A stretch of 64,000 bases of DNA from CAYUIG01 sp964444685. Its GTDB lineage: Bacteria; Gemmatimonadota; Gemmatimonadetes; Longimicrobiales; RSA9. Each line of letters starts with the position of its first letter. Positions within the stretch are counted from its first letter, which is position 1. Both the position numbers and the translations under genes were made by a program. This document shows positions 17,473 through 25,893 of the stretch, piece after piece. The notes under the pieces were generated by a model. The model was not told where the DNA came from. It worked only from the letters and a program-made list of their open reading frames with translations, and made no database searches. The stretch spans positions 1 through 64,000 of the forward strand of contig CAYUIG010000021.1 in the NCBI GenBank assembly GCA_964444685.1, read 5' to 3'.

Positions 17473-18335
17473 GTCGCGACGACTTCGACGCGATCGTCGC
17501 GGCGGAGGGAGGCGAGCCGGCGTACGCGGTCGTGACCGCCGCGGTCGCGCCCGTCTACGACGAGCCGGTACTTCCCGCCGCGCTGATCTCCCAGCTCGTC
17601 ATGGGGACGCGCGTCGACATCCTCGTCCGGCGCGGGAACTGGTGCCTCGTGCGCGGCGAGGATGCGTACCGCGGCTGGGTGCACGCCGGCTACCTCATGG
17701 AGGGCCCCGAAGAGTGGGCGATGGGGTGGGAACGCGGGACGGGCGCCGAACCGGTCGTGTCACTCGGGGCGGAGCTCGCCGACGAGAACGGCTGGGTCTT
17801 CGCCCGGCCGCCCTGGGGTGCACGCCTCTTCAAGTACGGCGGCCACTACGGCACGCCCGATGATCGTCGCGGCACCGTCGCCCGCGGCGAGATCGTCGAC
17901 ATCGACCGCCGCACCGACCGCTACCCGCCACGGGGCGAGAGCGTCGCGCGCACCGCGCGCGCATGGCTCGGCACGCCCTATCTCTGGGGCGGCGTCACAC
18001 CCGCCGGCGCCGACTGCTCCGGCTTCGTGCAGGCGGTGTTCTGGATGCACGGCATTGCACTGCCGCGCGACTCCGATCAGCAGGCGGAAGTCGGCGAACC
18101 CGTTGCGCCGGGTGTCGAGTTCGAGAAGCTGCGTGCGGGTGACCTGCTCTACTTCGCGGAGAACGGCGGCAGCCGCGTCACACACGTGGCGCTCTCCACG
18201 GGCGGCGCGCGCATCGTGCATTCGGCGTTGTCGAATGGTGGCGTAGCGGAGAACGATCTGGCGGGGGAAGCGTCGCTCGAAATCCGGCTGCGCAAGGATT
18301 TCGTCGGCGCGCGCCGACTGCTTCCCGATGGATAG
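17469..18335 (+). CDS. SH3-domain NlpC/P60 cell-wall hydrolase
   Basis: 288 residues, GTG start overlapping the upstream stop. Residues about 18-75 and 95-155 form two bacterial SH3-like domains (VVTAAVAPVYDEP, RRGNWCLVRGEDAYRGWVHAGYL). The C-terminal NlpC/P60 domain from about residue 160 has YLWGGVTPAGADCSGFVQ (catalytic Cys), THVALSTG (catalytic His) and IVHSAL (third polar residue region). It resembles gamma-D-Glu-diaminopimelate endopeptidases that process muropeptides. No signal peptide is evident, so it may recycle peptides in the cytoplasm, as YkfC-type enzymes do. Its stop directly abuts the convergent PBP4 stop (TAGCTA). Confidence 0.92.
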   Translation: MSRDDFDAIVAAEGGEPAYAVVTAAVAPVYDEPVLPAALISQLVMGTRVDILVRRGNWCLVRGEDAYRGWVHAGYLMEGPEEWAMGWERGTGAEPVVSLGAELADENGWVFARPPWGARLFKYGGHYGTPDDRRGTVARGEIVDIDRRTDRYPPRGESVARTARAWLGTPYLWGGVTPAGADCSGFVQAVFWMHGIALPRDSDQQAEVGEPVAPGVEFEKLRAGDLLYFAENGGSRVTHVALSTGGARIVHSALSNGGVAENDLAGEASLEIRLRKDFVGARRLLPDG

Positions 18336-20123
18336 CTAGCGGACGCGGATCGTTCGTCCGGGGATGAGCCGCCGCGGGTTCAGCCCCGGGTTGGCGGCAC
18401 GGAGTGCGGACACGGTCGTGTCGTACTGCTTCGCGATGCCGTCGAACGTGTCCCCCGGCTGGATCACGTGCGTGGTTGGCTGTGCGGGTTCGGGCGCGGC
18501 TTCCGCGGGCGCCTGCTCGGGTTCCGGTGTCGCGGGGTCCGCAGAGGGTGCGGCTGCCGGAACGTCGCCCTGGAAGCCCGGCCGCGTGAAGCCGGCGAGC
18601 GCCGCGCCGATCTCATCCTCGATACGCTTCGCGCGCCACGTGGACGGCACGTTGTTCGAGATGATGCTGAACGCGAGCACCTCGCCGTTGGCCGCGGTCA
18701 CGTAGCCCGACAGCGCCGACACGCGTTCGATCGTCCCCGTCTTCGCGCGCAGGTTGAACGCGGCCGGCGTCCGCTGCATGCGACGCAGGCCGTCACGTGC
18801 ACCGGCCTCCGGCAGTGTCGCGCGGTATTCCTCCCACATAGGTGACGCGCGCATGAACGAGAGCAGGGAAATGAGCGTCCCTGCGCTCGAACGGTTCAGC
18901 ACCGAGAGCCCCGAGCCATCCGCCTGATGGAATTCGAGCGACGCGGACCCCGCGGCCTGCTCGAGTACGTGCGACACCGCACGTGCGCCGCCCTCCACCG
19001 TGCCGGCGCCCGCGGCGACGCGGCCGACGGTGCGGATCGTCTGCTCCGCCATCATGTTGTGGCTCTGCTTGTTGATGATCTCCAGCACTTCGCGCAGCGG
19101 CGGTGACTGGTGGATCGCGATGACGCGCAGCGGCTCCGCCGATCCGAACGCGGGCGCGAACACCGTCCGGCCCGTGACACGCGACTGCGCCGGGCTCGTC
19201 ACCGAGCGCACCGTACCCGTTACGACGATGCCGCGCTCATCGAGCAGCTCGCGCAGCGCTGCGGCCGCGTAGCGCGCGGGGTCGGCGACGGGAACGTAGC
19301 GGACCACTTCGCGGGCATTGCGCGCGATGCGGCCGCGCACCACGAGTGGGCCATCGTACGACGTGCGCGTCACCGTCAGGCGCGTGCTACCGGACGCGGT
19401 CGTCGTCGCCTCGTTCACGATGCCGAGATCCTGTCCGCCCGGGACCGCGTCCACGATCGGCGGCTGGCCGGCCTCGGACGCGGGGGTGATGCGGACCATC
19501 GCGATGTTCTCGGCGAAGCTGAGCGCGCTCGCCGGCGCCGCGTACGACGCGTTGATGTAGCGGACGTTCCAGCCCTCGCCTGAGGACGACCCCTTGAAGT
19601 ACGACGCGTCGCCGATCACATCGCCGCGCACCTCGTGGACGCCGAGTGCGGCGAGCGTGTCCGCAAACGCGCGGAAGACGTCCAGCTTGCTGCCGAAGCG
19701 GTCGGAGATCGTGGGGTCTCCCGTGCCGTACAGCACGAGGTCGCCCTCGAGCACGCCCGCGTCGACCGGCCCACCCGCGAAGAGGAAGGTGTTGAAGCGG
19801 AACTCGGGGCCGAGGAAGTAGAGCGCGGCCGCGGTCGTGAACAGCTTGATGTTCGACGCCGGCGCGAGCGCGCGGTCCGGATGGCGCGCGTACAGCGTGT
19901 CGCCCCGGTCGAGGGAGACGACGAGGACACTCCACTCATCGTTCCGCCAGTTCGCGCCCTCGATCATCCGGTCTACCTGGGCGCGCAGGTCCACCACCGC
20001 CGGTGACGACCGGACCGGTGACGCGGCCGGCTCGGCCAGCGCCTGGGCGTGCGGGGCCTGGGCGGTGGCCGGGGTCCCCAGCACCACCAAACCGACAACG
20101 AACGCGAAAAGCTTTCGCTTCAT
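18336..20123 (-). CDS. dacB: PBP4-type D-alanyl-D-alanine carboxypeptidase with C-terminal LysM
   Basis: 595 residues from the ATG at 20123 with a signal peptide (LFAFVVGLVVLGTPATAQA). An S13 penicillin-binding domain spans about 50-505: Ser90-x-x-Lys93 (SNIK), the SGLSVLN segment of the S-x-N motif and Lys461-Thr-Gly. It removes or cleaves terminal D-Ala or cross-links in the periplasm. A Pro/Ala/Glu linker leads to one LysM domain in the last 45 residues (HVIQPGDTFDGIAKQY...GRTIRVR), which would tether it to glycan strands. LysM on PBP4 is not the usual architecture. I see no clear promoter upstream. Confidence 0.93.
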   Translation of the reverse strand: MKRKLFAFVVGLVVLGTPATAQAPHAQALAEPAASPVRSSPAVVDLRAQVDRMIEGANWRNDEWSVLVVSLDRGDTLYARHPDRALAPASNIKLFTTAAALYFLGPEFRFNTFLFAGGPVDAGVLEGDLVLYGTGDPTISDRFGSKLDVFRAFADTLAALGVHEVRGDVIGDASYFKGSSSGEGWNVRYINASYAAPASALSFAENIAMVRITPASEAGQPPIVDAVPGGQDLGIVNEATTTASGSTRLTVTRTSYDGPLVVRGRIARNAREVVRYVPVADPARYAAAALRELLDERGIVVTGTVRSVTSPAQSRVTGRTVFAPAFGSAEPLRVIAIHQSPPLREVLEIINKQSHNMMAEQTIRTVGRVAAGAGTVEGGARAVSHVLEQAAGSASLEFHQADGSGLSVLNRSSAGTLISLLSFMRASPMWEEYRATLPEAGARDGLRRMQRTPAAFNLRAKTGTIERVSALSGYVTAANGEVLAFSIISNNVPSTWRAKRIEDEIGAALAGFTRPGFQGDVPAAAPSADPATPEPEQAPAEAAPEPAQPTTHVIQPGDTFDGIAKQYDTTVSALRAANPGLNPRRLIPGRTIRVR

Positions 20124-20429
20124 CGGTACCGTGTTCCGGTCCAATTCCTCTCCGGGCAAGCGCTGGCGCGCTTCCTGCCTGTCAGGCTGCAAGCGGGGGG
20201 CCACCTGAGGTGGCCTCGCGTGGTACCGGCAAGGGGCGTCATGCGTTCCGCGGACCCTTGCGCCGGAAGCCCATACTCCCGAGACTGTGAGAACGGACAG
20301 CCGAATGCCTTCAGGCCGCGACGCGCCACCCGACCCTCGTGGGGATGGATGCGTCGCGTTTTGCTTGCATCGGCGCGCCGCGTCCCCCGGTCCGGCACGA
20401 GCAACCTTTCAGCCGTCGAGGAGCAACGC
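20124..20429. other. Divergent intergenic region with a GGCCACC hairpin
   Basis: 306 bp between the dacB start and the ANTAR regulator start. The only clear structure is a hairpin at 20199-20215 (GGCCACC, 3-nt loop, GGTGGCC) about 80 bp upstream of dacB. It could be an operator or leader structure. I find no convincing -35/-10 pair for either gene. Confidence 0.5.
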
Positions 20430-21020
20430 ATGTCCGAACCGCTGCGCGTCCTGATCGCCGATGACGAGGCGCTCCACAATCTGGCGCTGACCAGCCAGCT
20501 CGAGACGCTCGGACATCAGGTGGTGGCCACCGCGAGCAACGGCCGCGAAGCCGTCGAGCTCGCCCGCACCGCCAAGCCCGACCTCGCCTTCCTCGACATC
20601 CGCATGCCTTCGATGTCGGGGCCCGAGGCCGCCCAGGAGATCGCCAACGAACGGCCGATCCCCATGATCATCCTCTCCGCCTACAGTGACGGCCGCACCG
20701 TCGAAGATGCGGTGCGTGCGCCGATCTTCCACTATCTCGTGAAGCCCGTCGACCCCGATGACCTCGCGCCCGCCATTGCCGTGACGCGCGCCCGCTTCGA
20801 GGAGTGGATGGACGCGCGCCGCCAGCGCGACATGCTCGAGCTCAAGCTCGAGGAGCGGAAGATCATCGAGCGCGCCAAGGGCCTGCTCATGGAGATGCGC
20901 GGACTCTCCGAGCGTGATGCGTACCGCTTCCTCCAGAAGACGAGCCAGGACAAGAACACGGCCATGGTCGACCTGGCCCGCAAGATCCTTCTCGCCGCGC
21001 CGCTCCTCCAGAAGGAGTAG
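20430..21020 (+). CDS. Response regulator with ANTAR RNA-binding domain
   Basis: 196 residues from the ATG at 20430 (GAGGAG 7 nt upstream). The receiver domain, residues 1-120, has acidic pair DD at 11-12, phospho-acceptor Asp in AFLDIRMPS near residue 55, Ser in ILSAYSD, and Lys in YLVKPVD. The C-terminal ANTAR domain (about 135-195: LEERKIIERAKGLLMEMRGLSERDAYRFLQ) binds paired hairpins in nascent RNA to prevent termination. It overlaps or abuts the next gene, a receiver-histidine kinase that probably phosphorylates it. This matches PdtaS/PdtaR and EutW/EutV pairs. Target transcripts are not evident. Confidence 0.93.
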   Translation: MSEPLRVLIADDEALHNLALTSQLETLGHQVVATASNGREAVELARTAKPDLAFLDIRMPSMSGPEAAQEIANERPIPMIILSAYSDGRTVEDAVRAPIFHYLVKPVDPDDLAPAIAVTRARFEEWMDARRQRDMLELKLEERKIIERAKGLLMEMRGLSERDAYRFLQKTSQDKNTAMVDLARKILLAAPLLQKE

Positions 21021-22157
21021 ATGACGCGTCCCATGACCACCGCGACGGAGCCGATGCAATCGGAGCGCGAAACCCCCTCGCGTCCTCCGCCCACACGTGC
21101 GCCCGCGACCATCCTCGTCGTCGACGATGAACCCCTCGCCCGGCAGATGTTCACCGATCTGCTCGAGGCCCAGGGCTTCCGCGTCGTTCCGGTCGCGCGC
21201 GGGGAGGAGGCGTTTCGGTTCCTGGGCGAGGTCGACCTCGTGCTGCTCGATGCAATGCTGCCCGGTCGTGATGGCTGGTCGATCTGCCGCGAGATCAAGG
21301 AGCAGCACGACCCGCTGCTGCCCGTGATCATGGTGACCGCCCGCACTGCGCCCGACGACGTCGTGCGCACCTTCGCCGCGGGCGCCGACGACTACGTGGC
21401 CAAGCCGTTCCACGTGGCCGAACTGACCGCGCGCATCGAGTCCCGTCTGCGCGTGCATCGCGCCGAGCTGGCGATCAAGCGCGCGAACCAGCAGCTGCGC
21501 GAGCTCGCGGACCAGAACTACGAGCTGTACGAGCGCGCACGGCGCGACGCGGAGGAGCGCGCGCTGCTGCTGCGCGAGCTGGACCACCGCGTGCGCAACA
21601 ACCTGTCCGTGATCATGGGGCTCGTCGGGATGGAGCGGAACCGCCGGCCGACCCGCCCGCCTGCCGAAGCTTTGACCAGCCTCGAACATCGGCTCCGTTC
21701 GTTTCTGCTCGTGCACGATGCGCTGCGTCGCGCGAACTACCACGGCGTGCACGTGCACGAGATCTCCGAGCGCCTCGCACAGAGACTGCGCAATGCCTGG
21801 GACCTCGACGGACACCTGAAGGTCGTCATCGAGGGCGACTCGCCGGTGCTGAACGAGAAGCAGGCCTTCGCCATCGCGCTGGTCCTCAACGAGCTGCTCA
21901 CCAACGCGTTCCGGCACGCGTTCCCGAACGGGCGGAAGGGCACGATCTGGATCGGCTTCACCGAGAGCGACGGCATGGTGAAGCTCCGCGTCGCCGATGA
22001 TGGACTCGGCAGCACCGCCGAGCCGAAGCCCGACGTCGTGGGCAGCGGCCGCTCCATCGTCGACGCACTCGTTCGGAACGAGCTCGGCGGGCGCGTCGAG
22101 TACCACAGCTCCGCTCGCGGCACCGAGGTCAACGTCATCTTCCCGGTCGCTTCCTGA
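21021..22157 (+). CDS. Receiver-histidine kinase (REC-HisKA_2-HATPase)
   Basis: 378 residues; the ATG follows the ANTAR gene stop immediately (TAGATG). Residues 1-30 are Pro/Arg-rich linker, 31-150 a receiver domain (VVDDE, LLLDAMLPGRDGW, MVTAR, AKPF), about 150-185 a coiled coil, then a HisKA_2 dimerisation domain with His189 in LRELDHRVRNNLSVIMGLV, and HATPase_c with N-box ALVLNELLTNAFRHAF and G boxes VADDGLG and GSGRSIVDAL. There is no transmembrane or classical sensor domain, so input must come through its own receiver or a cytoplasmic signal. It likely phosphorylates the ANTAR protein. Its 3' end overlaps the convergent arsR gene by 23 bp. Confidence 0.92.
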   Translation: MTRPMTTATEPMQSERETPSRPPPTRAPATILVVDDEPLARQMFTDLLEAQGFRVVPVARGEEAFRFLGEVDLVLLDAMLPGRDGWSICREIKEQHDPLLPVIMVTARTAPDDVVRTFAAGADDYVAKPFHVAELTARIESRLRVHRAELAIKRANQQLRELADQNYELYERARRDAEERALLLRELDHRVRNNLSVIMGLVGMERNRRPTRPPAEALTSLEHRLRSFLLVHDALRRANYHGVHVHEISERLAQRLRNAWDLDGHLKVVIEGDSPVLNEKQAFAIALVLNELLTNAFRHAFPNGRKGTIWIGFTESDGMVKLRVADDGLGSTAEPKPDVVGSGRSIVDALVRNELGGRVEYHSSARGTEVNVIFPVAS

Positions 22158-22482
22158 GACGCCGCTCGCGCTTGCCGCGCGCGACTTCCGTGGCCAGTGC
22201 GTCCAGCTTCGGCTCCCAGAACGAGCGGAATCGCTCGATCCATTCGTCGGCTTCCTTCAGTGCGCTCGCATCCACCGCGTATATGCGACGCGTCCCTTCC
22301 GCCCGCACGCGCGCGAATCCATTCTCGCGCAGCACGCGCAGGTGCTGCGACACCGCGGCGTGCGTGATGCCGAACTCGTCCTCGATGATCTCGGCGATCT
22401 GGCCTGCTCTCTGCTCGCCGTTGGCTAGCAGCTCCAGGATCCTGCGTCGGACCGGGTCGCCCAGGATGTCGAGCGCGTGCAA
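22135..22482 (-). CDS. ArsR-family winged-helix regulator
   Basis: 115 residues with TTG start directly abutting the SRPBCC stop. A winged-helix domain (DPVRRRILELLANGEQ, EFGITHAAVSQHLRVLRENGFARVRAEGTRRIY) is followed by a basic helical tail seen in ArsR proteins that pair with Aha1/SRPBCC proteins. No metal-binding Cys cluster is visible, so it is not a classical arsenic sensor. It is co-transcribed with the SRPBCC gene from the promoter at 23154-23182 and probably autoregulates at the inverted repeat beneath it. Confidence 0.92.
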   Translation of the reverse strand: MHALDILGDPVRRRILELLANGEQRAGQIAEIIEDEFGITHAAVSQHLRVLRENGFARVRAEGTRRIYAVDASALKEADEWIERFRSFWEPKLDALATEVARGKRERRLRKRPGR

Positions 22483-23118
22483 TCAGGCACCTTCCGGTTG
22501 GCCGGTGTAGAACGCCGTCGTCTTCGCCGCACGCCTGCGCGCAACGTCCGCGTCCTCACCCGCGGCGATCGCCGCATCGGCCCAGCCCTCGCTCGCGCCG
22601 ATCGTGTAGCTGCGTCCCTCCGGCGATGACAGGAACGTCATCTCGTCGATCCGCTCACGCTCCGGATGCTCGAGGTGTAGCGCCAGCCCGAGCACGCCGA
22701 GGTCCCAGCCCGTTCCCACCGCGCCCGGGCCGAACGTGTCCCAGTGCTCGTCCTCGCGCGCGATGTGGATCAGCGTTAGCCGGCTGCGGCTTCCCTCGGG
22801 TGCGATGCGCACTTCCACCCAGCTAACGCCGCCCCCGAACTCCCACGTCAGCGACAGGAACTCCGGCGGATCACACTCCCGGATCGTCCCCTCCGCATTC
22901 CCCTGAATCGCGTACCGCCCGCCGAGGCGGAGGTCACCCGTCACCTTGCTGAACCACCGCTCCAGGCGCGCCGGCTGCGTTACCGCTTCCCAGAGGTCTT
23001 CCGCCGTGGTATCGAACGACCGCGACAGCTCAACTCCGCGCGCCGGCGCGCCCTCGTACTCGAGGTCCCGTACAGCGCGCGTGACCGCTCCCATGTGCCT
23101 GGCTACGTCGAAAAGCAT
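22483..23118 (-). CDS. SRPBCC / Aha1-like ligand-binding protein
   Basis: 211 residues. START/SRPBCC fold with the family start VELSRSFDTTAEDLWEAVTQPARLERWF, the GGRYAIQGNAEGTI hairpin and PPEFLSLTWEFGG strand. Such proteins bind hydrophobic or aromatic ligands in a deep cavity; many are encoded next to ArsR regulators, as here. About 60 extra C-terminal residues include a basic end. A GGAGAGG ribosome site lies a few bases upstream, and the operator-like inverted repeat overlaps the leader. The ligand is unknown. Confidence 0.88.
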   Translation of the reverse strand: MLFDVARHMGAVTRAVRDLEYEGAPARGVELSRSFDTTAEDLWEAVTQPARLERWFSKVTGDLRLGGRYAIQGNAEGTIRECDPPEFLSLTWEFGGGVSWVEVRIAPEGSRSRLTLIHIAREDEHWDTFGPGAVGTGWDLGVLGLALHLEHPERERIDEMTFLSSPEGRSYTIGASEGWADAAIAAGEDADVARRRAAKTTAFYTGQPEGA

Positions 23119-23125
23119 CGGCCTC

Positions 23126-23151
23126 TCCTTAAGTGGTGGCTTTATTAAGGA
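23126..23151. promoter_or_regulatory. Candidate ArsR operator
   Basis: Inverted repeat TCCTTAA (23126-23132) and TTAAGGA (23145-23151) with a 12-bp centre. Flanking CTCT/AGAG bases extend the symmetry. It overlaps the predicted transcription start and the ribosome-binding region of the SRPBCC-arsR operon, the usual place for an autoregulating ArsR protein. Confidence 0.65.
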
Positions 23152-23153
23152 AG

Positions 23154-23182
23154 AGATTAATTACGGGTGCGGGCGGTGTCAA
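23154..23182 (-). promoter_or_regulatory. Promoter of SRPBCC-arsR operon
   Basis: TTGACA at 23182-23177, 17-bp spacer, TAATCT at 23159-23154 on the minus strand. Predicted start near 23147, inside the inverted repeat. Confidence 0.8.
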
Positions 23183-23187
23183 GAACG

Positions 23188-24483
23188 AGTCGGGAGTCGG
23201 AAGTCGGGAGACTGGTTCGCTCGGTGAGGCGGCGTGCGAACGGGATTTACTGCGGGGCGGATTTCCGCGGTATCGCCTGGCGCGTAGCGGATCACCCGTC
23301 TTCCTGCGGGAGGAACGTCGCGGATTCGTGGGGGCGGCGCCGCCGATCGATCGGGTCTACGCCGGGGTGGGTCGACGGGCCCCTGCCACCCCCCGAACGC
23401 CGCAAACTCGTCAACGATAGCCGTTCGAATCGACCGTTTTGACGGCTTTGCGGCGCTATGCGCCGTGATCTGTTCAAGCGCCGGTTTTGCGGCTCACGCG
23501 TTGACGAGTTTGCGGCGGCGTCGCCTGGTTCCCCCGCCTGAAACGCCGCAAGGATGCCCTGCTCGCCCGCACCGGTCCGAATGATCTTTACCTGGGTCAA
23601 GCGCCGGTGTTCGAATCGGCCGTTCGACGCGTTTGCGGCGGCATTCGCCGTCAACGCGTCAATCGTCCCTCCTGATTATCCGCCGTTGACGAGTTTGCGG
23701 CGAGGGCGCCTGGGGTCCGCGTAGGACGCCGCAAACGTGTCAACCGCAGCTGCACTAATCGGCCGATCGACGCGTTTGCGGCGCCATTCGCCGTCAACGC
23801 GTCAGTCGACCCTCCTGAGAATCCGCCGTTGACGCGTTTGCGGCGGATTCGATCGGGGTCCGCGTAGGACGCCGCAAACGTGTCAACCGCAGCGGTTCGA
23901 ATCGGCCGTTCGACGCGTTTGCGGCGCCATTCGCCGTCAACGCGTCAATCGCCCCTCTCGAGAATCCGCCGTTGACGCGTTTGCGGCGGAGTCGCCTGGC
24001 CTCGGCATGGCGGCGATTTGCGCGAAGGTGGACGAGTTCGCCGCAAGCGTGTCACCCGCAGCGGCTCGAATCGACCGTTTGACGATTTTGCGGCGCCATT
24101 CGCCGTCAACGCGTCAATCGCCCCTCTCGAGAATCCGCCGTTGACGCGTTTGCGGCGGAGTCGCCTGGCCTCGGCATGGCGGCGATTTGCGCGAAGGTGG
24201 ACGAGTTCGCCGCAAGCGTGTCACCCGCAGCGGCTCGAATCGACCGTTTGACGATTTTGCGGCGCCATTCGCCGACGACGCGTCAATCGCCTCTCTCGAG
24301 AATCAGCGGTTGACGAGTTTGCGGCGGATCCGCCTGGGTCCGTGCAGGAGCGCCCAGAGGCGACGGAAACCACTCCAGACTCCCGACTCCCGACTCCCGA
24401 CTCCCGACTCCCGACTCCCGACTCTCGACTCCCGACTCCCGACTCTCGGCTACCGACGCCCGGCTACCGACCCGACTCCCGAC
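23188..24483. repeat. Intergenic element C: 7-bp arms around a tandem array
   Basis: The left arm at 23188-23213 reads GAGTCGGGAGTCGG and related; the right arm at 24374-24483 is about fourteen GACTCCC units in a 7-bp period. Between them, 23398-24340 is a tandem array whose units carry CGCCGTTGACGCGTTTGCGGCG and its complement. The GTTGAC word recurs at 23685, 23828, 23971, 24140 and 24309, giving periods of 143, 143, 169 and 169 bp; the last two 169-bp units are almost identical. No supported gene lies in this 1.3 kb. The right arm runs into the glnA stop codon at 24484-24486. Confidence 0.88.
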
Positions 24484-25893
24484 TCAGTACGCGCCCAGAT
24501 ACTGCTCGATCTCCCAGGCGTGGACCTGGGCGGTGTACTCGGCCCACTCCTGCTCCTTGGCGGCGATGAACTGCTGGAATACGTGTTCGCCGAGGGTGTC
24601 TTTCACGAGCGGGTCGCGGCGGGCGAGGATGATGGCTTCGCCGAGGTCGCGGGGAAGTTCCTGGATGCGGTACTTCCGGCGGTCGCGGACGGAGAGGTCG
24701 AATATGTTCTTGTCGATGGGCTCGGGCGGCTTGAGCTTGCGGCGCACGCCGTCCAGACCCGCCGCCAGCTGTACAGCGAGAGCAAGGTAGGGATTGGCCG
24801 AAGGATCGGGCATGCGGAGCTCGAGCCGCGTGCCGCGTGCGCGCCGTGCGGGCACGCGAACCATCGGCGAGCGGTTGCGGTGCGACCATGCGACGTGCAC
24901 GGGCGCTTCGTAGCCCGCAACGAGTCGCTTGTAGCTGTTGACGAGAGGATTGGTGACGGCGCAGAAGGCGCGCGCGTGCTTCAGCAGTCCGGCCACGTAC
25001 CAGCGCATCACATCGGAGATGCCGTCTTCCGAATCCGGATCGTGGAACGCGTTCTCTCCGTCGCGGAAGAGTGACTGGTGTGTGTGCATGCCCGAGCCGT
25101 TCTGGCCGTAGATGGGCTTGGGCATGAAGGTGGCGTGCAGCCCGTGCTGCACGGCGACATTGCGCACGACGAACTTGAACGTCGCGAGGTCGTCGGCGGT
25201 GGTGAGTGCGTCGGCGTAGCGGAAGTCCACCTCGTGCTGGCCGGGCGAAACCTCGTGGTGCGCGGCCTCGACCTCGAACCCCATCATCTCGAGCGCGTTC
25301 ACGATGTCGCGCCGCGCCACCTCGCCCAGATCCACGGGCATCAGGTCGAAGTAGCCGGCGGTGTCGTGCGTGTTGCGCGTAGGGCTGCCGTCCTCCGCGC
25401 GGTGGAAGAGGAAGAACTCGGCTTCCACGCCCGCCACCATCTCGTAACCGAGCTTCGCCGCCGCCGCGATCTGGCGCCGGAGTACCCAGCGCGGGTCGCC
25501 CTCGAAGGGACGGCCGTCCGCGGTGTGGACGTCGCAAATCAGACGTGCGACCTGGTTGTCCGGATCCTCCCAGGGAAAGACCGCGTACGTGGACAGGTCG
25601 GGGCGGAGCACCATGTCCGACTCCTCGATGCGCACGAAGCCCTCGATCGAGGAGCCGTCGAAGGAGATGTCGCCGTCGAGGGCCTTCTCGAACTGGCTCT
25701 GCGGCACCTCGACGTTCTTGACCAGCCCGGTGATGTCCATGAACTGGAGGCGGAGGAAGCGGACATTCTGGTCCTTCATCAGCTTCAGCAGGTCGGCCTT
25801 CTCAGCCCCGCGCGTGCGCGGGCCCCCGCGGCCCGGCTTGACCTTGTGCTCGGGGACCAGGGGCCGGGGCCCGCCCGTTCGCTCCTTCGGCAT
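24484..25893 (-). CDS. glnA: Glutamine synthetase type I
   Basis: 469 residues from the ATG at 25893, with GAGGAG 7 nt upstream. ATP-dependent ammonia assimilation to glutamine. Conserved blocks are DGSSIEGFVRIEESDM, the metal-binding VEAEFFLF and HHEVSPGQHEVDFR, MPKPIYGQNGSGMHTHQSL, NSYKRLVAGYEAPVHVAW and RLELRMPDPSANPYLA. The site of adenylylation in enterobacterial enzymes is Phe here (NIFDLS), so GlnE-type control is not expected; it resembles the GSI-alpha group. The N-terminal 35 residues are basic and variable. It is divergent from glnN, and its stop touches the repeat element downstream. Confidence 0.96.
   Translation of the reverse strand: MPKERTGGPRPLVPEHKVKPGRGGPRTRGAEKADLLKLMKDQNVRFLRLQFMDITGLVKNVEVPQSQFEKALDGDISFDGSSIEGFVRIEESDMVLRPDLSTYAVFPWEDPDNQVARLICDVHTADGRPFEGDPRWVLRRQIAAAAKLGYEMVAGVEAEFFLFHRAEDGSPTRNTHDTAGYFDLMPVDLGEVARRDIVNALEMMGFEVEAAHHEVSPGQHEVDFRYADALTTADDLATFKFVVRNVAVQHGLHATFMPKPIYGQNGSGMHTHQSLFRDGENAFHDPDSEDGISDVMRWYVAGLLKHARAFCAVTNPLVNSYKRLVAGYEAPVHVAWSHRNRSPMVRVPARRARGTRLELRMPDPSANPYLALAVQLAAGLDGVRRKLKPPEPIDKNIFDLSVRDRRKYRIQELPRDLGEAIILARRDPLVKDTLGEHVFQQFIAAKEQEWAEYTAQVHAWEIEQYLGAY

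Noticed and set aside
23398..24340. Integron attC array or iteron origin
   Set aside because: No RYYYAAC/GTTRRRY pairs framing cassettes, no integrase, no replication initiator gene or DnaA-box cluster nearby.
23398..24483. CRISPR-like array
   Set aside because: Units are long, contain internal inverted words and lack uniform repeats with variable spacers; no cas genes are present.
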